6,255 nt of DNA from contig PLMM01000001.1 of the NCBI GenBank assembly GCA_003142495.1, positions 1 to 6,255 on the forward strand, given 5' to 3'. This DNA is from Gemmatimonadota bacterium (lineage in GTDB: Bacteria > Gemmatimonadota > Gemmatimonadetes > Gemmatimonadales > Gemmatimonadaceae). Made by a program: the position numbers and the translations under genes. The notes under the pieces were generated by a model. The model had not been told where the DNA came from. It did no database searches and worked only from the letters and a program-made list of their open reading frames with translations. This document shows, piece by piece, positions 1 through 6,219 of the stretch. Position 1 is the stretch's first letter. Every line of letters starts with the position of its first letter.

Positions 1-2
1 TG

Positions 3-113
3 GCTTCGAGTGCGCGCAAACTGCTCAACGGAAGCGGAGCGGTGTACGTCAATGAGTTCGCGGGCGCTGGCGCACGTGTGACCCTGCTCGACGCCTCCAC
101 CCTTCGCGCCTGA
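3..113 (+). CDS. 3' end of an unidentified protein-coding gene (partial)
   Basis: The third frame is open from the window edge to a TGA at 111-113, giving 36 C-terminal residues that end in TLLDASTLRA; the other two plus frames hit stops at 52-54 and 79-81. The beginning lies outside the window. The piece has alternating small and hydrophobic residues (for example GAVYVNEFAG) that could form beta strands, but I recognise no family. It lies 50 bases upstream of the next plus-strand gene, so the two could share a transcript. The fragment is too short to assign a function, and the reading frame itself is supported only by the stop positions and plausible composition. Confidence 0.4.
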   Translation, partial: ASSARKLLNGSGAVYVNEFAGAGARVTLLDASTLRA

Positions 114-163
114 CCGTCCCGCACTGCCCGCTCCCGGCGGACGACACCTCTTTTCAGGATACG

Positions 164-691
164 ATGACCGATCTCAGAACGATGCGAGCACCACAGCGAT
201 GGATCGCCGTACAGCGCATGATCGTCGGCATCTGGTTCGCCAAGAGCATCCTGACGAAGATCACCGTAGTCCTCGCCGGCGGATTCTTTCCGGTCCCCGC
301 TGCCACCGAGCGCTGGCAGGGCGTGATGCCCAAGCTGATAGCGAAGTACGCGGCGGACAATCCATTCCCGTGGTACAAGAGCTTTCTGCTCGACACGGTC
401 GTTCCGAATTCGCACGTCTTCGCGACGCTCACCGCGATTGGCGAAGTCGGCGTCGGCATCTCGCTCCTCTTCGGACTCTTTACACCACTCGGCGCTTTCT
501 TCGGCTTGCTGCAGGTGGTGTTCTATGGAATGGCCGTGCAGCAACAGAGCTCAGGACAGCAGGGCTTCCACGTGATGCTCTTTGCGATGATGCTGACCTT
601 CCTCTTCTCGCGCGCGGGGAGGCAGTGGGGCATCGATGGATGGTTGCGCGAGAAATATCCGACGTCGAAGCTCGTGCAGCTGCTCACCTAG
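164..691 (+). CDS. DoxX-like integral membrane protein
   Basis: This encodes a 175-residue protein with about four hydrophobic segments: roughly 15-38, 85-106, 108-125 and 133-150. The stretch from Glu94 through GVGISLLFGLFTPLGA is typical of the DoxX/DoxD group (membrane subunits related to thiosulfate:quinone oxidoreductase and many uncharacterised small membrane proteins). The loop at about 40-84, between segments one and two, is longer than in minimal DoxX proteins and contains NPFPWYKSFL, which recalls DoxD-like members. The ATG at 164 is preceded by AGGA at 156-159 with short spacing; an in-frame ATG at 182 is an alternative. It converges on the xox cluster and is separated from it by a strong hairpin, so it is probably not part of that unit. 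Family placement is from pattern recognition; the substrate or redox role is unknown. Confidence 0.72.
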   Translation: MTDLRTMRAPQRWIAVQRMIVGIWFAKSILTKITVVLAGGFFPVPAATERWQGVMPKLIAKYAADNPFPWYKSFLLDTVVPNSHVFATLTAIGEVGVGISLLFGLFTPLGAFFGLLQVVFYGMAVQQQSSGQQGFHVMLFAMMLTFLFSRAGRQWGIDGWLREKYPTSKLVQLLT

Positions 692-710
692 CGAGCGAGA
701 GAAATCACGT

Positions 711-761
711 GCGATGCAAAGAGGGCGACCCGTGATTTCGGGGTCGCCCTCTTTGCATCGC
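711..761. terminator. Perfect 21-bp inverted repeat, probable bidirectional terminator
   Basis: Bases 711-731 pair perfectly with 741-761 around a 9-base loop (732-740). The hairpin sits between the stop of the plus-strand DoxX-like gene (691) and the stop of the minus-strand cytochrome gene (777-779), where a shared terminator is expected. Neither side has a clear T-run after the stem; the nearest U-rich stretch, CTCTTTG, is inside the stem. It may therefore terminate through stem strength, or act as a 3'-end stabiliser. Confidence 0.8.
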
Positions 762-776
762 GTCAGTCACGATCGA

Positions 777-1610
777 CTACGGATTCGCCCCCGCTGCCAT
801 GTGCGGACGTCCCGGGTACAGGCGGTTCGTGCTGCGGGCGTTGACGTACAGCCAGAGATCTTCCATCTGCTCGGGCGACAGGAGCGCCTTCCACGTTGGC
901 ATTCCCAGCGCCGTTCGCCCATACGTGACCGTGGTGATGAAGATGTCGTGCGTCACGATTCCTTCCGGTCCCACCGAGTGCCGAAGATTGGGCGCAACCC
1001 CGCCCCCCATCGCATCGACGCCGTGACAGCGATAGCAGTACACGGAAAACATCTTCCATCCCTCGTACTCCTGTGGGGACACCAGAAGATGATCCGCACC
1101 ACCGGCCGCAGTCGCAGTCTTCTTCGAGGTGTCAGCGGCTGCCGCCTTCTGACCTGTATCCGAAGCGGTCGACGCCACAGCCGGTGCCGGCGTTGCGGCC
1201 GGCGTTGCCGCCGGCGTTGCGGCCGGCGTCGCACTGCTCGTGTTCTTCGCGACAGTGTGCACCTTATTCGGCTTTGCCGGCACCGCAGGCGAAGCCGGCT
1301 TCGCGCTCGTCTTCGCGGCGCCGGTCGTCACGGCCGTCGCTGCAACCGCGGGATTCGACTTCGACTCCGCAGAGATCGTCGTCTCACCCGTCGAGACACT
1401 CTCGACCGGAGTCGAAGACTGGGCCGCAGCTACCGTGCTGGTCGATGTCGTTGCAGAGCTAGCCGAAGCGACAGTCGTGCTATCGCTCTTGCCCGCATCG
1501 CGGTGCGCGCAGCCGGTGGCGAAGCCCAATGCGCTTCCCACGAGAATGACGCGACTAAGCAGCGAGACGGAAGGAGAAAGGGAGAGCCCGAAACAACGCT
1601 TCATCGACAT
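777..1610 (-). CDS. xoxG: Lipoprotein-like c-type cytochrome, XoxG-role electron acceptor
   Basis: This encodes a 277-residue protein. A hydrophobic N-terminus (about 18-33) ends in ATGC with Cys34, a usable lipobox, so an outer-membrane or periplasm-facing lipid anchor is likely. Residues about 41-168 are a low-complexity linker of Ala, Thr, Ser, Pro and Lys with AATP repeats at about 128-142. The globular C-terminal ~100 residues hold one haem c site, CYRCH at 192-196, and a likely axial Met237 in the GMPTW motif, as in class I cytochromes c. It follows xoxJ by 39 bases on the same strand, so it is the probable electron acceptor of XoxF. The symbol rests on this context; sequence alone supports only a mono-haem cytochrome c. 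AGGAG at 1620-1624, nine bases before the ATG, supports the start. Ordinary XoxG proteins are far shorter and soluble, so the tethered form is unusual. Confidence 0.8.
   Translation of the reverse strand: MSMKRCFGLSLSPSVSLLSRVILVGSALGFATGCAHRDAGKSDSTTVASASSATTSTSTVAAAQSSTPVESVSTGETTISAESKSNPAVAATAVTTGAAKTSAKPASPAVPAKPNKVHTVAKNTSSATPAATPAATPAATPAPAVASTASDTGQKAAAADTSKKTATAAGGADHLLVSPQEYEGWKMFSVYCYRCHGVDAMGGGVAPNLRHSVGPEGIVTHDIFITTVTYGRTALGMPTWKALLSPEQMEDLWLYVNARSTNRLYPGRPHMAAGANP
1189..1224. repeat. 12-bp tandem repeat inside the cytochrome linker
   Basis: Three consecutive 12-base units with a GGCGTTGCSGCC pattern are seen at 1189-1200, 1201-1212 and 1213-1224, with a degenerate fourth unit after them. 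They are in frame and encode the Ala-Ala-Thr-Pro repeats of the linker. A multiple of three means copy-number change would lengthen or shorten the tether without breaking the gene. Confidence 0.85.
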
Positions 1611-1619
1611 GCTGGTTCG

Positions 1620-1624
1620 CTCCT
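1620..1624 (-). promoter_or_regulatory. Ribosome binding site of the cytochrome gene
   Basis: On the minus strand this reads AGGAG, nine bases upstream of the ATG at 1608-1610. It favours that ATG over the in-frame ATG two codons later (1602-1604). Confidence 0.65.
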
Positions 1625-1649
1625 GTACAATGCCGTAACGGATGGTCGC

Positions 1650-2498
1650 TCAGCGCGTGGTGCCTACTGTAGGCACGTTGTATTCCATGAGAATCTTGTC
1701 GATCTCCGGCTTCTTCCGAACGAGGATCTCGTCGATTAGCGATCTCAGCTCGCGATCCGAGCGGCGCGTCCCGATCGCCACCGAATACGCGAAGGGCAGA
1801 TCCACGCTGTCGGAATCGGGGAGCGCCGTCAACGTCATTTGCACACCGGACTGCTTCGAGAACCAGCCGGCGATCGGGCCCCACACCAGCGCGACATCGA
1901 TGTTGCCCTTGGCGAGCGAGTCGATGATCTCCCCGGGATGGTGCACGTCGTCGTAAAAGCCCGGGAAGCCAACCACACCGATGCCCGTGATGCCATGCGC
2001 ACTCAATGCGTGCGCGGGAGGCGTGTTCGTGTAGTCTCCGTCCAACAGGTTGACGCCGACGCGTAGCTTCTTGAGACGTGGATCATCGAGTGACTTGATG
2101 TCGAGCTTTTTGTCCGTGCGGGTCACGATGTAATACGTCGAGCGGTAGTACGGCTTCGAGGTTGCGACGGGATCGAAGCCGATCGGCACGCCGATCACGA
2201 CATCACACGTCCCCGCGCTCAGTGTGTTGCGCAGATAGCCACGCCTGCTCGGCCACCACGCATACGACACACTGTCCCCGAGCTCGCGGGCGAGCACGTC
2301 CGCGATTTTGTTGTCAAACCCTTCGCGCTTTTGATTCGTGAATGGCATGTTCTGCGGATCTGCGCAGATTCGCAGGTTGTGCCGTTGCTTCCACATGCTG
2401 TCGGGACTCAGAAGGATCGGCGGCTCGTTTGTTCCCTGCGCTGTGCTGCGCGATGCCATTGCGAAGATCAGCGCGAGCGCAACGGCTGTTCCCTTCAT
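1650..2498 (-). CDS. xoxJ: XoxJ/MxaJ-type periplasmic solute-binding-like protein
   Basis: From the chosen ATG this encodes 282 residues. A signal peptide (1-20, cleavage after STA) is followed by a periplasmic binding-protein fold. The start of the mature domain, LRICADPQNMPF at 42-53, followed by GFDNKIADVLA (60-70) and TCDVVIGVP (97-105), is the signature of the substrate-binding-like proteins associated with quinoprotein dehydrogenases (XoxJ, MxaJ). Cys45 and Cys98 are the only cysteines of the mature chain and could form a disulfide. In methylotrophs XoxJ is encoded beside xoxF and is thought to help activate or mature the dehydrogenase rather than import a solute; no ABC permease or ATPase is present here. 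It lies between the xoxF-derived ORF and the cytochrome gene. Further in-frame starts lie upstream, up to 2531, but GAGGG at 2503-2507 and the position of the signal peptide favour 2498. Confidence 0.87.
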   Translation of the reverse strand: MKGTAVALALIFAMASRSTAQGTNEPPILLSPDSMWKQRHNLRICADPQNMPFTNQKREGFDNKIADVLARELGDSVSYAWWPSRRGYLRNTLSAGTCDVVIGVPIGFDPVATSKPYYRSTYYIVTRTDKKLDIKSLDDPRLKKLRVGVNLLDGDYTNTPPAHALSAHGITGIGVVGFPGFYDDVHHPGEIIDSLAKGNIDVALVWGPIAGWFSKQSGVQMTLTALPDSDSVDLPFAYSVAIGTRRSDRELRSLIDEILVRKKPEIDKILMEYNVPTVGTTR

Positions 2499-2502
2499 GT
2501 AT

Positions 2503-2507
2503 CCCTC
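2503..2507 (-). promoter_or_regulatory. Ribosome binding site of xoxJ
   Basis: On the minus strand this reads GAGGG, four bases before the ATG at 2496-2498. The upstream in-frame ATGs (2514-2516 and earlier) have only weaker GAGG-like matches, and they would put extra charged residues ahead of the signal peptide. Confidence 0.55.
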
Positions 2508-2563
2508 GAGTCTCATATGCATGCGCCTCATACGATCGCTTCTGATTCAGGTTCCTTGAGGGT

Positions 2564-2614
2564 ACGAACAAACCCGGTGCCGAAGCAAGCTTCGACACCG
2601 GGTTTTTTGTTCGT
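2564..2614 (-). terminator. Terminator hairpin downstream of the xoxF-derived ORF
   Basis: The inner stem pairs 2570-2579 with 2596-2605 and 2581-2585 with 2590-2594, with one C-A mismatch and a four-base loop. The outer arms, 2564-2569 and 2609-2614, also pair after a three-base T bulge. Read on the minus strand, the GC-rich stem is followed by TTTGTTCG, a short U-rich tail. It begins 17 bases after the stop codon of the upstream ORF and 65 bases before the xoxJ start. It would end or attenuate xoxF transcription; the T-run on the plus strand makes it potentially bidirectional. Confidence 0.82.
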
Positions 2615-2631
2615 TGCCCAGCCAAGCAGTC

Positions 2632-3963
2632 TTACTTCTTGGCCACGCCGTCGAGCGCGAACACGGTGAGCACACCACCCTGGTTCGTATAGCTGCCCGC
2701 GTCGCCGAAGGCGCCGAGCGCGCCGAGACCGGCGGTCGGATCCTCAGCACCGATGCCGGCGGCGACGCCGATTCCGGCCCAGCCTCCGATGCCGGAGAGA
2801 ACAGCGACGTACTGCTTGCCATCAGGACCGACGTAGGTCATCGGGTTGCCGATGATGCCGGACGGCGTCTTGAACTGCCAGAGTACCGTGCCCGTCTTCG
2901 CATCGACCGCCTTCAGCCAGCCTTCCATCGTGCCGTAGAAAACCAGTCCGCCGCCGGTGGTCATCGCGCCGCCGTACGCCGCCAGGTTCTCCTTGATGCT
3001 CCACTTGATCGCGCCGGCCATCGGATCCCAGGCGATGAAGGCACCACGGTTTCCACCGGGGCCCGGGAACATCCGAACGATTGCACCAACGTACGGCTGG
3101 CCCGCGGCATACTTCACCTCGACGCCCTCGTAGTCCATGCAGATGTTGTTGGTCGGAACATAGAACAGACCAGTCTGCGGCGAGTACGCCGACGGCTGCT
3201 GATCCTTGAAGCCAATGGCGGCCGGGCAGATGCCCTCGGTGTTGCCCTTGGCGGTCGTGCGCTTGGTCGGATCTTCCACCGGACGGCCGGTGGTCATGTC
3301 GATGCTCTTGGCCCAGTTCGTCGGGCCGTACGGCTTCGCCGTGACGAGCTTGCCCGTCGTACGATCGAGCGTATAGCCGAAGCCGTTACGATCGAAGTGC
3401 GCGAGCAACTTCTGGCTGCCATGATCGAAGAGCACGTTCTCGTTGACGCCATCATAATCCCATGCATCGTGCGGCGTCATCTGATACACCCAGCGAACCT
3501 CACCCGTCTTCGGGTTCTGTGCCCACAGCGACATCGACCACTTGTTGTCGCCGGGACGCTGGTCGGGGTTCCACGTGCCCGGATTTCCGGAGCCGTGGTA
3601 GAACAGCTTGAGGTCAGGATCGTAGGAGTACCATCCCCACGTCGTGCCGCCGCCGCGCATCCACTCATCACCCTGCCACGTCGAAACGCCGAGGTCCTTG
3701 CCCTGCGCGGACGCATAGGGGGACTTGAGCGTGTTCTCCGTGATGCCGACATCCTTGTCGGGGCCGGTGGAGTACGTGCGCCACACTTCCTTGCCGTCCG
3801 CCGTGCTGAAAGCCGTGATACGGCCACGCACACCGAACTCACCGCCCGAGATACCCGTGAGGAGCAAATCGTCGACGACCATCGGGGCGTTCGTCATCGT
3901 CTCGCCCTTCTTGAAGTCAACCGACTTCACACGCCACGCCTGCTTGCCGGTCTTCGCATCGAG
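2632..3963 (-). other. xoxF: XoxF-derived segment (lanthanide-dependent methanol dehydrogenase, N-terminus missing)
   Basis: This segment is the final ~441 residues of the fusion ORF. In fusion numbering, SGGEFGVRG holds the metal-ligand Glu494. GNPGTWNP holds ligand Asn579. HDAWDYDG holds the catalytic Asp621 and the extra Asp623 that marks lanthanide XoxF; calcium MxaF has Ala there. Arg644 lies in [11 protein letters not shown]. Cys698 and Cys727 have the 29-residue spacing of a known MDH disulfide. The C-terminus has the GGWAGIG and DPTAGLGA motifs of XoxF. Missing are the signal peptide, the first propeller blades, the vicinal Cys-Cys pair that stacks on PQQ, and the early PQQ-contacting residues. 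The adjoining xoxJ and cytochrome c genes show that this is a genuine xox locus, so a complete xoxF probably existed in the source genome. Confidence 0.9.
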
Positions 3964-5319
3964 CGCATAGAGATACTGGTCCCAGGCGCCAAAGATGACT
4001 TTGCCGTCATAGACCAGCGGTTTGGTTTCGACGAACCCGGCCAAGCCGTCAAACTCCCAAACGAGTTTGCCGGTCGCCAGTTCCAGGGCGCGGAAGCTGC
4101 CCTCGCTCGAACCGATAAACACCATGCCCTCGGCAATGCGCGGGGAGGCAACAATCGGCCGGTCGGTGGCGTAGTGCCAGGCTTCCTTGCCGTTCTCAGC
4201 TTTGAGCGCGTAGATGTTTCCGTCCGTCGAGGCAAAGACGGCCAGGTCGCCGCTGATGTCCGGGGTCGAATACACAGCGTTCTTTGCGCTAAAGGTCCAC
4301 TGCACCTTGCCTGATTTGAGGGAGAAGGCGTAAACCTTGCCCGAGGCGTCGCCGACAATCGCCAGGTCCTTCCAGATCCCCGGCGTGCTGGCGATGGTGT
4401 AACCGGTGTCGAAGGTCCAGAGCGGCCGGACCTTGGGATAGCGTGAGTTCACGGAGAAATCGGGGCGCGGGTAATGGTTGGTGTCGCTGGCGTAGTCGTG
4501 TTTCTGCAGGACGATAGTATGCCACGGGGGTTTGGTTTCCTGGCCGGTGCTGCGCTCGGAGATGGTCATGGTGCCGTCCTTGACCTCGACGAGGTTGTAG
4601 CCGCCCGCCGGGGCGCGGATGCGCAGATTGGAGCGGCCCATGGCGCCGGGGACGCCTTCGAAGACGTATGCGTGATTGGCATGGCCGTGGCCACAGAGGA
4701 TCGCCTGGGTGTTGTACTTCTTGAGCAGTTCGAGCACCACGTACCAGTTCGCGATGCCGTCATCGACAGGATAATGCGTAACGAAAATGATGGGCTGATT
4801 CGGGTCGGGCAGCTTTTTAAGCGTCTCCGCGAGCCAGCGCACGTCCTGCGGCGCCCAGTGGCCGTCGCCCATCTTCATCAAGGGCCCCTGATGGATGCCA
4901 ATAAAGCGGAACCCGTCCTGCTCGAAGACAAACCGGTCCTCCTTCCACAGCCGGACGAAATCCGTCGCGCCGGACTCGGACCACTTGGTGTCGTGGTTGC
5001 CGGGGATGACGTGGGATGGGATTCTCAGGCCATCCAGAAGGTCCTTGGCCAGCCGAAGCTGTTCGCGCGAGCCGTATTCGGTCACGTCACCCGACACCAC
5101 GACAAAGCTCAGGCCAGTCATGGAATTGATGTCGCGGACCGCGGCCCGCAGATCCTGCTCGGCTGAGCCGGAGCCGACATGCGTATCGCTCAGCCAGGCG
5201 AAGCGGAAGGAGGCAGGATCGGCAAAGAGAAGGAAAGGGAGCGAACAGAGCAGCAGGCCGAGCAGGGCGGCGCGCCGCGGAGCGCGCAACGTGCGGGTGG
5301 ATGAGCAACGTTGTGACAT
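2632..5319 (-). CDS. Fusion ORF: secreted metallophosphoesterase with PQQ-like repeats joined to the C-terminal three quarters of XoxF
   Basis: One uninterrupted frame of 895 residues, numbered here from the ATG at 5317-5319; the frame stays open to a GTG at 5392-5394 (920 residues), and ATGs at 5344-5349 are also possible. The 5319 start puts a hydrophobic signal segment at about 15-33. Residues about 40-220 are a calcineurin-like phosphoesterase, and about 300-450 are PQQ-like propeller repeats. From about 455 to the end the protein is XoxF, a PQQ and lanthanide methanol/alcohol dehydrogenase. A normal XoxF is about 600 residues; here its first 150-160 are replaced. I know of no family with this architecture. 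The switch lies in a DAKTGK motif shared by PQQ repeats, and codon use changes at the same point. Either the contig is a misassembly of two genomes, which I think likelier, or this is a recent gene fusion. The ORF itself is certain; its biological reality is not. Confidence 0.75.
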   Translation of the reverse strand: MSQRCSSTRTLRAPRRAALLGLLLCSLPFLLFADPASFRFAWLSDTHVGSGSAEQDLRAAVRDINSMTGLSFVVVSGDVTEYGSREQLRLAKDLLDGLRIPSHVIPGNHDTKWSESGATDFVRLWKEDRFVFEQDGFRFIGIHQGPLMKMGDGHWAPQDVRWLAETLKKLPDPNQPIIFVTHYPVDDGIANWYVVLELLKKYNTQAILCGHGHANHAYVFEGVPGAMGRSNLRIRAPAGGYNLVEVKDGTMTISERSTGQETKPPWHTIVLQKHDYASDTNHYPRPDFSVNSRYPKVRPLWTFDTGYTIASTPGIWKDLAIVGDASGKVYAFSLKSGKVQWTFSAKNAVYSTPDISGDLAVFASTDGNIYALKAENGKEAWHYATDRPIVASPRIAEGMVFIGSSEGSFRALELATGKLVWEFDGLAGFVETKPLVYDGKVIFGAWDQYLYALDAKTGKQAWRVKSVDFKKGETMTNAPMVVDDLLLTGISGGEFGVRGRITAFSTADGKEVWRTYSTGPDKDVGITENTLKSPYASAQGKDLGVSTWQGDEWMRGGGTTWGWYSYDPDLKLFYHGSGNPGTWNPDQRPGDNKWSMSLWAQNPKTGEVRWVYQMTPHDAWDYDGVNENVLFDHGSQKLLAHFDRNGFGYTLDRTTGKLVTAKPYGPTNWAKSIDMTTGRPVEDPTKRTTAKGNTEGICPAAIGFKDQQPSAYSPQTGLFYVPTNNICMDYEGVEVKYAAGQPYVGAIVRMFPGPGGNRGAFIAWDPMAGAIKWSIKENLAAYGGAMTTGGGLVFYGTMEGWLKAVDAKTGTVLWQFKTPSGIIGNPMTYVGPDGKQYVAVLSGIGGWAGIGVAAGIGAEDPTAGLGALGAFGDAGSYTNQGGVLTVFALDGVAKK
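3943..5319 (-). other. Metallophosphoesterase plus PQQ-like propeller segment
   Basis: This is the N-terminal half of the fusion ORF. The full calcineurin-like metallophosphoesterase motif set is present: DTH (Asp45, His47), GD (Asp78), GNHD (Asn108, His109), THYP (His182) and GHGH (His211, His213). The dimetal site should therefore be intact. A signal segment ahead of it implies export. From about residue 300 there are repeated blades of the form G-x-(I/V)-Y-A-(x)n-G-K-x-x-W, at about 327-343, 367-383, 407-423 and 448-464, characteristic of PQQ-like (BamB-type) propellers. I recall phosphoesterase plus PQQ-like proteins from Verrucomicrobiota and Planctomycetota, where the repeats need not bind PQQ. 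The natural substrate is unknown. The divergent neighbour at 5524 supports a verrucomicrobial origin for this side. Confidence 0.82.
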
Positions 5320-5523
5320 GCGCCCAGTCTCATCCGAGGAGGGCATCATTTCAAGCCCGGACACGCCACCGAACGGCCAGGGGACAAATTGCACCGGTAT
5401 TGTCTAACGTGATACGATCGGCTATTCAGTCGGCGGGCTGATGACGGATGCCCGGTTGGCAGCGTAGGCCAATACGGGAAGGCTCGCAGGCCTCTGAACG
5501 GCCGAGTTGAACGATTTAACCCT

Positions 5524-6219
5524 ATGAAAGAACTCGATAATCCAAAGAGCGGAAAACGCGGTAATACTGTCGCCTTCAAGACGAAGTATGGCCAGTGCGA
5601 GCGGGAGCACGTCCAGCCCAAAGATCCCCTCACGGAGGCCCAACTCCAGTGGTGCGAAGACATGGGAGAGGTCTCGGCGGCGTGGGCCCATATCACTGAG
5701 GAGCAGCGCCTGGCTTGGAACGCCTCGGGGTCGAGGGTCCGCAAGCGGGACAGCCTGGGGCGGCGCTACTCGCTCACGGGCCAAGCCCATTTCGTCGGGA
5801 TCAATAGCGCCCGCGTCCGCATTGGCCGGGAGATGCTGCTCGACCCGCCCCAGCCCGCGCAGTTCGGCTTGAACCCGGTTGAAAAGCTTATCATCAAAGT
5901 CATCGGTGGCCGCCTGACGCTCAAACTCAGCATTTGTGAGCCGATCACCGCGGACATCATGGTCTTTGGTGCGGCCCCGTGCAGCCCCGGCAGGATGAAG
6001 TGCCGCAAGGTCACGTACCTCGGCTTGCTGCCCGCACACGTGCGCGGCCTGTGTGACATCACCAAGCTGTACCGTGATATGTATGGCCTGCCCCCAGTCG
6101 GTTCCCGCGTGTTTATCCGCGTCCGGCAACAATTGAACGGTTGGGAAAGTGGCGACGACGATTTCAGTGCCATCGTTCTGCCCAAACCAGCGCTGGCGTC
6201 CAGCCGCCGGCGACCCTGA
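5524..6219 (+). CDS. Hypothetical protein of a Verrucomicrobiota-like orphan family
   Basis: This encodes 231 residues with no signal peptide and no membrane segment. Features seen are a basic N-terminus (MKELDNPKSGKRG), FKTKYGQ at 18-24, a helical piece with DPLTEAQ (34-40) and TEEQRLAWN (58-66), SLTGQAHFV near 83-91, APCSPG at 151-156, and a C-terminal part with LGLLPA, CDITKLY and VFIRVRQQLNGW (196-207). I recall similar proteins annotated as hypothetical in Verrucomicrobiota, sometimes in several copies per genome. I know of no function, and no catalytic motif stands out. The helical TEAQ...W...TEEQRLAW pattern recurs in some phage-like or structural hypothetical proteins, but that is a loose resemblance. 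It is transcribed away from the phosphoesterase gene across a 204-base intergenic region (5320-5523), where I see no convincing promoter, RNA or repeat. No strong Shine-Dalgarno precedes the ATG. The C-terminal tail SSRRRP is basic. Confidence 0.72.
   Translation: MKELDNPKSGKRGNTVAFKTKYGQCEREHVQPKDPLTEAQLQWCEDMGEVSAAWAHITEEQRLAWNASGSRVRKRDSLGRRYSLTGQAHFVGINSARVRIGREMLLDPPQPAQFGLNPVEKLIIKVIGGRLTLKLSICEPITADIMVFGAAPCSPGRMKCRKVTYLGLLPAHVRGLCDITKLYRDMYGLPPVGSRVFIRVRQQLNGWESGDDDFSAIVLPKPALASSRRRP

Noticed and set aside
164..691. DoxX-like gene as a partner of the xox cluster
   Set aside because: It is convergent and separated by a strong hairpin, with no shared regulation visible; adjacency alone does not support a link.
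1189..1236. Tandem 12-bp units as iterons or operator sites
   Set aside because: They are in frame inside the cytochrome linker and fully explained by AATP peptide repeats.
636..1739. Long plus-strand open frame of 367 codons
   Set aside because: It runs antisense over the cytochrome gene and into xoxJ. Its product is Arg-rich low complexity, as expected from a GC-rich shadow frame, and it crosses the terminator hairpin.
2614..4314. Long plus-strand open frame of 566 codons opposite the XoxF segment
   Set aside because: It is an antisense shadow of a strongly conserved minus-strand coding region. The product has no recognisable domain and is rich in Arg, Ala and Val, as expected from GC-rich complement reading.
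4474..5166. Plus-strand open frame of 230 codons opposite the phosphoesterase
   Set aside because: The minus strand carries the complete phosphoesterase motif set; the plus-strand product shows no family resemblance.
5320..5394. N-terminal extension of the fusion ORF to a GTG start
   Set aside because: It adds 25 residues ahead of the signal peptide with no clear ribosome binding site. The ATG at 5319 gives a more typical exported protein, although 5346 or 5349 cannot be excluded.
5400..5428. Possible sigma-70-like promoter (TTGTCT, 17 bases, TATTCA) for the gene at 5524
   Set aside because: Only 4 of 6 and 3 of 6 bases match the consensus, and the spacing alone is easily met by chance.
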